Shown here piece after piece: positions 1-6,895 of a DNA stretch of 37,010 nucleotides. Positions within the stretch are counted from its first letter, which is position 1. Every line of letters starts with the position of its first letter. This stretch comes from Acidobacteria bacterium 13_2_20CM_2_57_6 (GTDB lineage: Bacteria; Acidobacteriota; Terriglobia; Acidiferrales; UBA7541), in assembly GCA_001917435.1 (NCBI GenBank), contig MNEA01000149.1, forward strand, positions 1 to 37,010. The letters are read 5' to 3'. The position numbers were made by a program, and so were the translations under genes. The notes under the pieces were generated by a model, which was not told where the DNA came from, did not search any database, and saw nothing but the letters and a program-made list of their open reading frames with translations.

Positions 1-440
1 AGATTCACTCCGCTCAGGAATCCTCCGAGGTGGCCCGTCAATGTCACAAGCGCAACCGTGAGGGCTTCGATCGGCAAGCGGTAGCCAGGCAGAACTCCTT
101 CGTGACTCCGACGCGCTCTCAGGTGGACAAAAAACACGATCCAGATCAGCAAGCTGGAAGCACTTCCAAGGATCAAGTGCATCAGGAGAATTCCTTTGAG
201 CCGCTGCCCTTCAAGCTGCCATTGCCAGGCGAGAATGCCGGTAATCACGACTGGAATCGTAACAACTGCCGCAGCCAGCAAATTGCAATACGCCGCAGCA
301 ATCAGAACTTGCCGTTTCGTCCAATGCGCCGCGAAATCAAAGGCCACGCCCGCAATGAACAGGGCGATCGGAAAATGTATCAGGACCACGTGTTGCGCGT
401 GTTTCGCCAACAGCGCTGCTTTGACGTCGAAGGGATGCAA
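1..440 (-). CDS. DUF2231-type membrane protein, 3' end cut by window edge
   Basis: This is an open frame of at least 146 codons running off the left edge, so its C-terminus is unseen. It reads as a polytopic membrane protein with about four hydrophobic segments. The His-Phe-Pro motif at residues 22-24 and further membrane histidines (in Met-His-Leu and Thr-Gly-His-Leu) are typical of the DUF2231 family, whose biochemical role is not established; membrane histidines suggest a heme or redox function by inference only. No ATG is available near the 5' end. A TTG start at 440 is preceded by GAGGAGAA at a good spacing and lies 13 bases after the cupredoxin stop, so it should be translated from the same mRNA. 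Family call is fairly sure, function unknown. Confidence 0.72.
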   Translation of the reverse strand, partial: MHPFDVKAALLAKHAQHVVLIHFPIALFIAGVAFDFAAHWTKRQVLIAAAYCNLLAAAVVTIPVVITGILAWQWQLEGQRLKGILLMHLILGSASSLLIWIVFFVHLRARRSHEGVLPGYRLPIEALTVALVTLTGHLGGFLSGVN

Positions 441-453
441 GGTTTCTCCTCAC

Positions 454-810
454 TCACTGCACGATGACTTTGCCGGTCATCTTCGGGTGAATCGAGCAAA
501 AGTACGGATACGTTCCCGCTTTGCTGAAGGTAAAGGAGAACTTCTCGTCCGTATCGAGCACTTTGGATTTGAAGACCCCCTCCGTGCTGACGACCGTGTG
601 CGGGATATCGTCTCGATTGATCCACGTTACGGTTGTGCCTGCGGGAACCGTCAGCGTCCCCGGGCCGAAACTAAAGTTATCGATCTTCACTTCCGTTGTT
701 TCCGCTTTCTGCTGCGCGCTTGCCAGAACGCTCACATGGCGGATGTCGATCGTCCCCAGCCCGATTACCAGCGCCACAGTTAGAACTGCGATAGACACAC
801 TTCTCCTCAT
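454..810 (-). CDS. Exported cupredoxin (plastocyanin-like type 1 copper protein)
   Basis: A 118-residue protein with an N-terminal hydrophobic signal segment (about residues 5-32) and one cupredoxin domain (about 40-118). The type 1 copper ligands are all visible: His71 in Pro-His-Thr, then Cys105, His108 and Met111 in the C-x2-H-x2-M loop. Such proteins carry single electrons outside the cytoplasmic membrane. A longer frame begins with TTG at 879, but the ATG at 810 has a GGAAG ribosome site and puts the signal peptide at the N-terminus, so 810 is preferred. It follows the metallophosphoesterase and precedes the DUF2231 gene on the same strand, with tight spacing that suggests an operon. Its electron donor and acceptor cannot be read from the window. 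Confidence 0.9.
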   Translation of the reverse strand: MRRSVSIAVLTVALVIGLGTIDIRHVSVLASAQQKAETTEVKIDNFSFGPGTLTVPAGTTVTWINRDDIPHTVVSTEGVFKSKVLDTDEKFSFTFSKAGTYPYFCSIHPKMTGKVIVQ

Positions 811-871
811 GTTTTTCTTCCTTTCCTTTGATTTGCGGTCAGATTGGTTTCTTGGTTTTTGCTCGTTCCGG

Positions 872-1840
872 TTATGCAAGCGTCAAATCGACGACCGCCA
901 GTGCGTGCTGCCCTTGAACGTAATTCACATCCGTGATTCCCAGAACGCTCTTGAGTTGCTCCGCCGGCACTTTCATGGGCCCTGGCGAATCCGCCTTGCC
1001 CGGCTGCGGCTGCGGAAATGCCGTCGACGCCGCGGTGTGAAACGTCACGTTGCCTTCGACCTTTTGCAACGTCTGGTGGATATGGCCGTTGAGCACCGTC
1101 ACCGAACCGAACTTCTTCAAGTACGACAGCGCCTGGGCGCTATCTTCTGTCCCCCAGCCCCACTCCGGATACACCGACCAGAGCGGAATGTGCGCGAACA
1201 CCACGATGGGCGTGCTGTGCTTCAAATGCTTCACGTCATCTTCCAGCCATTCCAGCTGTTCGTGCCCCAGTGTGCCGAGTCCTCCGGCTTTCAAATTCAT
1301 CACGTTGACCAGCCCGATGAAGTGCGCGCCCTTCTTATCGAAACTGTACCAACCGGCGCCCTTGCTGCCTCTTCTATAGCGCTCCAGGAACTGCTTTCCG
1401 TCGTCGTTTAACACATCGTGCTCACCGGGCACGTAGAAAACATCTTGAGGCTTTGCGCTTTTCAGAATCTGGTCCACGGTATCGAACTCTTCCGGCTTGG
1501 AAAGATGGCTGACGTCCCCGGTGTGCAGCATGAATTCCGGCGGGGCTGACAGTGCGTTAATCTTGTCCACAGCGGCCTTCAGTGTGCCTGCAACATCCGG
1601 ATTCGCCGGCTTATTGAAGCCCATGTGGCTGTCGCTGATCTGCACAAAACTTAATTCACCAAGCGACTCCTTCGAACTCATCTCCGGCAGCCGGCTGAGG
1701 CTATACGATTTCAGTACGCCCCCGCTCATCACACAAAGGGCTCCCGTGCCTGCCCAAGCCATGCACTTCAGAAACCCGCGCCGATCGATCCCGTCGTGAT
1801 TGTGATCGTATAGGATTTCGTCTTTCGCCTTGCCTGCCAT
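872..1840 (-). CDS. Tat-exported metallophosphoesterase (calcineurin-like)
   Basis: A 322-residue protein. Residues about 20-45 form a twin-arginine signal (Arg-Arg-Gly-Phe-Leu-Lys followed by a hydrophobic stretch), so it should fold in the cytoplasm and act in the periplasm. The two-metal phosphoesterase motifs appear in order: Asp-Ser-His at 70-72, Gly-Asp at 108-109, Gly-Glu-His-Asp at 139-142 (usually Gly-Asn-His-Asp), His217, and Gly-His-Ile-His at 252-255. The Asn-to-Glu change in the fourth motif is notable because that Asn normally binds metal. The substrate is unknown; the family includes cyclic nucleotide and nucleotide phosphodiesterases. The start at 1840 has a GGAGGATAAGA leader, better than the upstream ATG at 1858. 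First gene of the set with the cupredoxin and DUF2231 genes, and divergent from an ECF sigma factor. Confidence 0.88.
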   Translation of the reverse strand: MAGKAKDEILYDHNHDGIDRRGFLKCMAWAGTGALCVMSGGVLKSYSLSRLPEMSSKESLGELSFVQISDSHMGFNKPANPDVAGTLKAAVDKINALSAPPEFMLHTGDVSHLSKPEEFDTVDQILKSAKPQDVFYVPGEHDVLNDDGKQFLERYRRGSKGAGWYSFDKKGAHFIGLVNVMNLKAGGLGTLGHEQLEWLEDDVKHLKHSTPIVVFAHIPLWSVYPEWGWGTEDSAQALSYLKKFGSVTVLNGHIHQTLQKVEGNVTFHTAASTAFPQPQPGKADSPGPMKVPAEQLKSVLGITDVNYVQGQHALAVVDLTLA

Positions 1841-1920
1841 TCTTATCCTCCTCGCCATTTGAAGACACCCATATCCGTAACTATTCGTCGCCGCCCGTTC
1901 CCGCTAATTTGCTTGGGAGG

Positions 1921-1957
1921 GCGGCGCGGGTGAGAGAGTCCAGGGAGCCCGCGCCGC
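1921..1957. repeat. Perfect 10-bp inverted repeat in a divergent promoter region
   Basis: GCGGCGCGGG at 1921-1930 is perfectly complementary to CCCGCGCCGC at 1948-1957, with a 17-base loop. It sits between the divergent metallophosphoesterase (start 1840) and ECF sigma (start 2097) genes, a 256-base gap. It could be an operator or a hairpin in the sigma-factor leader. On the minus strand GGGAAC at 1902-1897 resembles an ECF-type -35 element, but no convincing -10 partner follows, so promoter assignment is weak. Confidence 0.5.
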
Positions 1958-2096
1958 GTATGGGACGTGTTTCGCTTGTCCAGACCACGGGTGCCCGCTA
2001 ATTATTCCCGGTTTGCCTGCTCACGAATCTTTTGCTTTCGAAGTCACATCCAAGAGGGATTTGGGAATAAAATGCTCACCCAGGCGGTTCCTATCC

Positions 2097-2663
2097 ATGA
2101 GTGGCTCTGACCAGGGGAAAGGCTCGGACGTGTTGGATGCGCAGGACCGGGCGCGCTTTGAGCAGCTCGTTCTGCCGCACCTCGATGCCGCCTTCAATCT
2201 CGCGCGGTGGCTCCTCAAGAGCCGCGCGGATTGCGAAGACGTTGCTCAGGAGGCCATGCTCCGCGCCTATCGCTTTTTCCGCGGGTTTCACGGTGGCGAT
2301 GCGCGCGCTTGGCTTTTGCAGATTGTGCGCAATACTTGCTATACCTGGTTGGAGAAGAATCGCCCTGTGGAACTTATGACCGAATTCGACGAGGAACTGC
2401 ACCCTCAGCCCAGCACCTCGCCCGAAGCTCTGGCCATCGCTGGAGACAATCGCGAGCGCCTCTCACGCGCTCTGGAAACGCTACCCCCGCGCTTCCGTGA
2501 AGTCCTTGTCCTTCGCGAGCTTGAGGGCTGCTCTTACAAGGAGATTGCTGCCATTACTGCCATTCCCATTGGCACCGTCATGTCTGCCCTAGCCCGCGCC
2601 CGCCAGCGTCTCCAGCGCGCGCTTACTCACAGCTCTCCACAGGAGGCCTCCCGTGAGCTGTGA
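2097..2663 (+). CDS. ECF-type RNA polymerase sigma factor
   Basis: A 188-residue sigma-70 family protein of the extracytoplasmic-function class. Region 2 includes the stretch around Asp-Cys-Glu-Asp-Val-Ala-Gln-Glu and the Trp-Leu-Leu-Gln-Ile-Val-Arg-Asn core-binding/-10 segment. Region 4 includes Leu-Pro-Pro-Arg-Phe-Arg-Glu-Val followed by a helix-turn-helix (Tyr-Lys-Glu-Ile-Ala...Gly-Thr-Val-Met-Ser). A longer frame begins at 2013, but homology normally begins near the ATG at 2097. That start lacks a strong ribosome site and is uncertain. The stop overlaps the anti-sigma start by 11 bases, so the two are translationally coupled and form a classical partner pair. Likely target is its own operon and perhaps the divergent cupredoxin set; this is inference from position. 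Confidence 0.9.
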   Translation: MSGSDQGKGSDVLDAQDRARFEQLVLPHLDAAFNLARWLLKSRADCEDVAQEAMLRAYRFFRGFHGGDARAWLLQIVRNTCYTWLEKNRPVELMTEFDEELHPQPSTSPEALAIAGDNRERLSRALETLPPRFREVLVLRELEGCSYKEIAAITAIPIGTVMSALARARQRLQRALTHSSPQEASREL

Positions 2664-3411
2664 TTTCACGCGTACCGTCCTCCACGGCTATCTGGATGGC
2701 GAGCTGGATGCTGCCGGTGCCGCGGAATTTGAGAGCCACCTAGAATCCTGCCGCGAATGCACTACTGCCCTGGGAGCTGAGGAATCGCTGCGCTCGTCGC
2801 TTCAGCGCAGCGGTCTTTACGAAAACGCTCCTGTTGCGCTCCGCAAGAAAATTCGTGCCGGTCTCGATGCCGCAACCGCTTCCCCCGCCGCTCTCCGGAT
2901 TCCTGCTTGGCGTTGGCTTGCCGTTGCCGCTGCTATTTTGCTCGTCGGTTCCATTTCCTGGTTTGCTTGGTGGCGCCCGGCCAGGGACAGCGCTTCGACC
3001 GCCCCTTTCACAGCGGCTGAGATCATTGACGCCCACGTTCGCTCCTTGCAGCCAGGGCATCTCACCGACGTTGCTTCTACGGACAATCACACCGTGAAGC
3101 CCTGGTTTGACGGCAAGCTTGCTTTTGTCCCTCCGGTGAAAAACTTTGCGGATGAAGGTTTTCAGCTGGTCGGCGGCCGTCTTGATGTTCTCGGAGGCCA
3201 AAACGTCGCGGCTCTGGTCTATTCTCGCCGTAAGCACATCATCAATGTTTTTGTTCTTCCCACCAAGGAGCCGGACACTCCGATTCATCCGCCCGGCCTC
3301 CGCCAAGGGTATCAGTGGCGTCATTGGCGCCGGCAGGGCATGGAATACTGCGCCATCTCGGACGTTTCGGATTCCGACCTGTACGAGCTGGCCCAGCTTC
3401 TGTATCAGTAA
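2653..3411 (+). CDS. Membrane anti-sigma factor with zinc-binding ZAS domain
   Basis: A 252-residue protein beginning at a GTG with AGGAGG upstream. The N-terminal domain carries His29-x3-Cys33-x2-Cys36, the signature of the zinc-binding anti-sigma (zf-HC2/ZAS) family. A transmembrane helix lies at about 86-106, and residues 107-252 should be periplasmic, forming a sensor domain not recognised here. It should hold the ECF sigma factor encoded by the overlapping upstream gene at the membrane until a signal arrives. Such Cys/His sites can respond to thiol oxidation or metal, but in this protein the signal is unknown. The gene ends 113 bases before a convergent gene. Confidence 0.88.
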   Translation: MSCDFTRTVLHGYLDGELDAAGAAEFESHLESCRECTTALGAEESLRSSLQRSGLYENAPVALRKKIRAGLDAATASPAALRIPAWRWLAVAAAILLVGSISWFAWWRPARDSASTAPFTAAEIIDAHVRSLQPGHLTDVASTDNHTVKPWFDGKLAFVPPVKNFADEGFQLVGGRLDVLGGQNVAALVYSRRKHIINVFVLPTKEPDTPIHPPGLRQGYQWRHWRRQGMEYCAISDVSDSDLYELAQLLYQ

Positions 3412-3524
3412 GTCGCTTTTTGTTATTGCGGGAGTGTGCTTCCGCGAGGCAATCGTGCCAGATTCTCATCCGAGCGCAACAGCTAACGTGCGCTACTCAC
3501 CAGTCACGAATCGTTTGTCGCCAC

Positions 3525-3914
3525 TCACTGCTTCGGCTTGCTCTTCACGTACGCCTTCGGAATCTCCTTGGCGTAAATCAAGCGCAATGTCACGCTCTTG
3601 GTTTGCCCGGCCTTCAATGGAATGTTCTTCTCCCAGTCCGAGGAAACGCCTTTTCCAGACGCCCGGACATCGTAGCTGTCCGCTCGCAGCCTGGAAATCG
3701 TGAAACGGCCCTGTGCGTCCGTGTGCACGGCATGCGGCGCATTGCCGCCTGACGATTGGTACGAAACGCTCGCATGGGCCACCGGTTTATCGTCCGGGCC
3801 CAGCACCACGCCGCTCAGCGTGGACGAACCTCTGCGCTGCGGAGCCGCCGACACGCCGTGAGCCGCGACTAGCGCCACTACAAATATCAGCGTCAAGACC
3901 AGTGTGCGTCTCAT
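3525..3914 (-). CDS. Small exported protein with carboxypeptidase regulatory-like domain
   Basis: A 129-residue protein with a signal peptide (residues 1 to about 24, ending near Val-Ser-Ala-Ala). One CarboxypepD_reg-like beta-sandwich covers about 30-115, seen in the sequence Ser-Gly-Val-Val-x-Gly-Pro-Asp-Asp-Lys-Pro-Val-Ala-His-Ala and the later Asp-Ala-Gln-Gly-Arg-Phe-Thr-Ile. The tail is rich in lysine. Such domains are non-catalytic and common in secreted acidobacterial proteins, where they are thought to help binding or folding. An in-frame TTG lies at 3923, but the ATG at 3914 has GAGG nine bases upstream. It is convergent with the anti-sigma gene and appears monocistronic. Confidence 0.75.
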   Translation of the reverse strand: MRRTLVLTLIFVVALVAAHGVSAAPQRRGSSTLSGVVLGPDDKPVAHASVSYQSSGGNAPHAVHTDAQGRFTISRLRADSYDVRASGKGVSSDWEKNIPLKAGQTKSVTLRLIYAKEIPKAYVKSKPKQ

Positions 3915-4143
3915 TTTTTTCAACCTCTTTGGGTTTTTTCCCGGAACGCAACAAGGAACTTGCCAATGTAATGTATTCCCCGTTCGTTCCTCCGCCTCTG
4001 CCTTGAGTGTAAGCCGTGTTTGCCCGGAAGTTCTTCGGCAAGCGTGGAATGTGCCTCACCATCAACCTGCCTTCTTGGTCAGGTAGCAAGCCGTGGGCCA
4101 GCTTCGAAGGCTATCGCAGTCTGAAGCATATTCAAGCCGCGCC

Positions 4144-4165
4144 AGGGTATTAGAAGGGTATTAGA
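4144..4165. repeat. 11-bp tandem duplication
   Basis: AGGGTATTAGA occurs twice in immediate succession (4144-4154 and 4155-4165). The second copy overlaps the stop codon of the decayed lipoprotein frame at 4161. It looks like a replication-slippage product. Confidence 0.7.
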
Positions 4166-4412
4166 GCGTGGCTTCCATTTGCAGTTCGTCGGTCATTTTT
4201 TCGAGTTGTTCGTTCGCTTTATCGCGTTGTCCTTCCGTCTCCCACGCCATTTTTGTAGAGCACCACACGCCCCACTGGTAGCTTGACAGTGCCTAAACTT
4301 AGACTCTCCTTTACCTCCGTTTCGAGTTGAGTAATCTTGGGCCTTGGGTTTTCTTGCGCAGGACTCGAATCGCAGCAACGAAGAGACACAATACTGCTAG
4401 AACTCGCTTCAT
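4161..4412 (-). pseudogene. Frameshifted small lipoprotein/exported protein remnant
   Basis: Three consecutive reading frames look coding and join end to end. The first starts with ATG at 4412 after GGGGGTGG and encodes a signal-like Met-Lys-Arg-Val-Leu-Ala-Val-Leu-Cys-Leu-Phe-Val-Ala. The second picks up at a Cys-Asp-Ser-Ser-Pro-Ala-Gln-Glu stretch, which would be a lipoprotein cysteine, and continues through Lys-Ile-Thr-Gln-Leu-Glu-Thr-Glu-Val to Val-Val-Leu-Tyr-Lys. The third, reached by dropping one A from a run of five A's near 4248-4254, is a charged helical tail from Met-Ala-Trp-Glu-Thr-Glu to Glu-Ala-Thr-Leu-stop. About 80 residues in all. I do not recognise a family. Either a decayed gene or an assembly with indels. 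Confidence 0.5.
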
Positions 4413-4593
4413 AAACCACCCCCGTCACAAATCGACAGCTAACTTGTCCATCGAGATGCGCATAGTATCTTTCGCGTTGTCCGCCACAAGAATTCTTTTT
4501 CGATATTCATTGGCTCTTTTAGTCCTATGTGCTCGTGCAGGCGCTTTCCCTTCTATGGAATACTTGAACGCCAATTCGACTCCGGGAGATCCG

Positions 4594-4857
4594 ATGCCAC
4601 GCTACCTTACCCAGCACACACTCGCTTGCCTCACCCGCCAGGGAGCCGAAGCCCTCGCGCAACGCATGCAAGCCGGCGGCCTCGCCCGCGCGGAGCGCGT
4701 CCTGGTCAACATGCTCGAAGGAAAAATGTTTGTCGAATTCCGCGCGAACACACGTGAAGATTTGGAAGCCTGGCTCAAAACCGAAGGCATGCACTTTGAT
4801 TTTCTCGTGCGCATTGAGTGGGAAATGCATGGCGACAAACTTCAAATTGCGGAGTGA
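4594..4857 (+). CDS. Small conserved-looking protein of unknown function
   Basis: An 87-residue soluble protein with no signal peptide. It starts Met-Pro-Arg-Tyr-Leu and continues with an alternating strand/helix pattern that includes Arg-Val-Leu-Val-Asn-Met-Leu-Glu-Gly-Lys-Met-Phe-Val-Glu-Phe and a helix around Glu-Asp-Leu-Glu-Ala-Trp-Leu. This resembles small ferredoxin-fold (DUF4242-like) proteins, but I cannot confirm a family. The open frame extends upstream to 4327; the ATG at 4594 is chosen because GGGAG lies six bases before it and the upstream part overlaps the antisense remnant and reads as non-coding. It stands alone between the remnant and the second ECF sigma gene. Confidence 0.6.
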   Translation: MPRYLTQHTLACLTRQGAEALAQRMQAGGLARAERVLVNMLEGKMFVEFRANTREDLEAWLKTEGMHFDFLVRIEWEMHGDKLQIAE

Positions 4858-5120
4858 CATCTTTAAGATCCTTTTTAAGAATCCTTGCCTCCAGTTCGAA
4901 GCTCCTCTCCAACGGCGTATCCCCCGGAATTCCTCCTAGGGTGGCATTCCGTGACGGCAGAATTCTCACTCACCGAAATGACCGGATTCGCCACGCTGCG
5001 TCCCACAAGCGGTCACTCCTATTTCTGGCCCTCGCCATATGAAAATCAGTTAGTTCTCTATTTTCTGTAACTTACAAGTGGATCCGCGGTGGCGATTCGC
5101 CTGCCACTCCATCTTCCATC

Positions 5121-5852
5121 ATGAGCAGCACATCGTTATGCCTGGACGGCGCAAGCCGCTCCGCGTTGCTCCTACAGGCGCGAAGAGGCAATTGTGAATC
5201 TCTTGCCAAGCTGATCCTGCCTTACGCACCTGGCCTGTACTTGGGTGCGCTCCGGCTGACCCGCAATCCCGCCGACGCGGAAGATGTGCGCCAGGATGCT
5301 TTCCTGAAAGTGATGACCCGCCTCGATCAATTTTCCGGTGCCACCGGCGACGATCGGGACGACCTGCACGCCTGGGTTTCGCGCATCGCCGCCAATGCCT
5401 CCATCGACGTGATCCGCAAGCGTCGTGATGGGAGACTCTTTTCGCTCGAAGAGCCGAACGGTACGGGAGAAGAAACTCTGGGAAGCAATGTCGCGGCGCG
5501 CGAAGACAATCCGGAAGATCGCTTCGCCCGCCGCGAAATGCGCGCGTTCATGGCGGAAGCGATCCGGCAGCTTCCACCGGATCTGCGGCAGGTATGCTTG
5601 CTCCGCGATGTGCTGCAGTATTCGACATATGAAGTTGCCGCGCGCCTGAGGATTTCGGCGATGGCCGTGCGCCTCAGGCTTTTCCGCGCGCACCGGAGAC
5701 TCCGGGAGAAACTCAGCATCGCACTGCAGCCTTCAAAGCCGCGGATCTCACGCGCGGCAGCGTCCATACAAAAAGCGCGTCGCTGCGAGGAACGCAAACG
5801 TGAGCAGAGGATCTCCTTGCCCGCGTTTGCGGAATGCTCCTGCGGAGACTGA
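5121..5852 (+). CDS. ECF-type sigma factor with Cys-containing C-terminal tail
   Basis: A 243-residue sigma-70 family ECF protein. Region 2 spans about 27-100 (Asp-Ala-Glu-Asp-Val-Arg-Gln-Asp-Ala-Phe motif at 52-61) and region 4 about 143-200 (Leu-Pro-Pro-Asp-Leu-Arg-Gln-Val followed by a helix-turn-helix). Unlike ordinary ECF factors it continues for about 43 residues past region 4. The tail contains Cys222, Cys239 and Cys241, ending in Cys-Ser-Cys-Gly-Asp. No anti-sigma gene is next to it. The start at 5121 follows a region without a clear ribosome site, so an alternative start is possible. The tail could be a built-in sensor, as in CorE-type sigma factors where C-terminal cysteines bind metal, but the cysteine pattern here is sparse and the comparison is tentative. 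Confidence 0.85.
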   Translation: MSSTSLCLDGASRSALLLQARRGNCESLAKLILPYAPGLYLGALRLTRNPADAEDVRQDAFLKVMTRLDQFSGATGDDRDDLHAWVSRIAANASIDVIRKRRDGRLFSLEEPNGTGEETLGSNVAAREDNPEDRFARREMRAFMAEAIRQLPPDLRQVCLLRDVLQYSTYEVAARLRISAMAVRLRLFRAHRRLREKLSIALQPSKPRISRAAASIQKARRCEERKREQRISLPAFAECSCGD

Positions 5853-5980
5853 ATAGCGCAACGCAACAGGTTGATCTTCACTTTTTCAAGATATATCCAG
5901 TCGTACAATTCAGGCGCAGAATTTCCGGAACAACTGGGACTGCCAGCGTAGAATCATCTCGCTTCTCGCTCCGGAGTCCC

Positions 5981-6316
5981 ATGGAACAGGATCGTCGCCA
6001 CAATCCCCGGTATCCCTTCAATGGATCCATTGAGATGCGCGAAGGCGCGTCCACAGACAAGCGGACCGCCCGCGTCAAAGAGCTTAGCTTAAATGGTTGC
6101 TATGTCGATACCGAAAGCCCTTATCCCATGGGGGCTTCCCTGGCGATAAAACTATTCACTGAGACCGAATTTTTTGAAGCGCAAGCCAGCGTAATCTATT
6201 CGCAGCCGAATCAAGGCATGGGGCTGATGTTTCGAGAAACAAAACCGTACTACCTAATGGTGTTGAGGAAATGGCTGCTGGCGGCGATGATGGGAAAAAA
6301 GGCGCCGCAACGCTGA
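5981..6316 (+). CDS. PilZ-domain protein
   Basis: A 111-residue, single-domain protein. It opens with the PilZ cyclic-di-GMP contact pattern Arg-Arg-x3-Arg (Asp-Arg-Arg-His-Asn-Pro-Arg-Tyr-Pro) at about 4-12. A Leu-Ser-Leu-Asn-Gly-Cys stretch stands where the D/N-x-S-x-x-G motif sits. These motifs fit c-di-GMP binding, though the second is imperfect. The frame is open back to 5834, overlapping the sigma gene, but the ATG at 5981 has GGAG at the right distance and places the motif at the N-terminus. A TACAAT -10-like hexamer lies at 5904-5909 without a good -35. It faces a second PilZ-type gene across an 83-base gap. Confidence 0.8.
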   Translation: MEQDRRHNPRYPFNGSIEMREGASTDKRTARVKELSLNGCYVDTESPYPMGASLAIKLFTETEFFEAQASVIYSQPNQGMGLMFRETKPYYLMVLRKWLLAAMMGKKAPQR

Positions 6317-6399
6317 ATCCGTTCACTGCCTAGAAATGTTCCAATTTAAATTTCTTCATTGGTTTTTAAGCTTGCAACTGCAAAGCGGAGTGGGACAAA

Positions 6400-6798
6400 T
6401 TACTTGTTTTGGTGTTGGCCGGGAACCTTACGGGCTTCAGGACTCTTCGGCGTCCAGTCTTCGGGAGGAAAAGCCACGCGCCAGAAAGTTGGGCGCGGCG
6501 TGGTAAATTCCAGACCAATCTCCGCCTTGCCGCCGCGCACCGGGCCGAGAAACGCCACGTGGCACTCCTGTTCCTCTTCCGTTTTATTGTGCTTCATGAA
6601 AACTTTCGCGCCGCTGGTGAGACGGGCGTTAAGCAGGATCAGGGACCCGTGGGCGTTTATGGCAAGAGTTTCCGTGAATTCCTCGAACTCCGCTCCTTGA
6701 GCGTTCTTGCCGCGTATGCGTACCGGAACTTGCATCAGCACGCGCTGGCTTCGGCGGCGAGCTCCTGTGTGTGTCGTTGTATTCGAAACTTGAACCAT
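6400..6798 (-). CDS. PilZ-like domain protein
   Basis: A 132-residue soluble protein. Residues about 14-22 give Arg-Arg-Arg-Ser-Gln-Arg-Val, the expected Arg-x3-Arg c-di-GMP contact. The following barrel strands include Val-Pro-Val-Arg-Ile and Leu-Ala-Ile-Asn-Ala-His-Gly-Ser-Leu, a degenerate form of the second PilZ motif. The C-terminal 25 residues are polar and proline/lysine-rich. Ligand binding is plausible but the second motif is weak. It is convergent with the PilZ gene ending at 6316, but the two proteins differ in sequence and are not a recent duplication. Confidence 0.72.
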   Translation of the reverse strand: MVQVSNTTTHTGARRRSQRVLMQVPVRIRGKNAQGAEFEEFTETLAINAHGSLILLNARLTSGAKVFMKHNKTEEEQECHVAFLGPVRGGKAEIGLEFTTPRPTFWRVAFPPEDWTPKSPEARKVPGQHQNK

Positions 6799-6895
6799 GC
6801 AACCTCTCTACAAACTCAGAAATTAACTATACCGCGCGGAATCGGATTGTCGAGGGCATCTCGGAAGAAGGTAGGCGAAACGGATACGGCATTTC

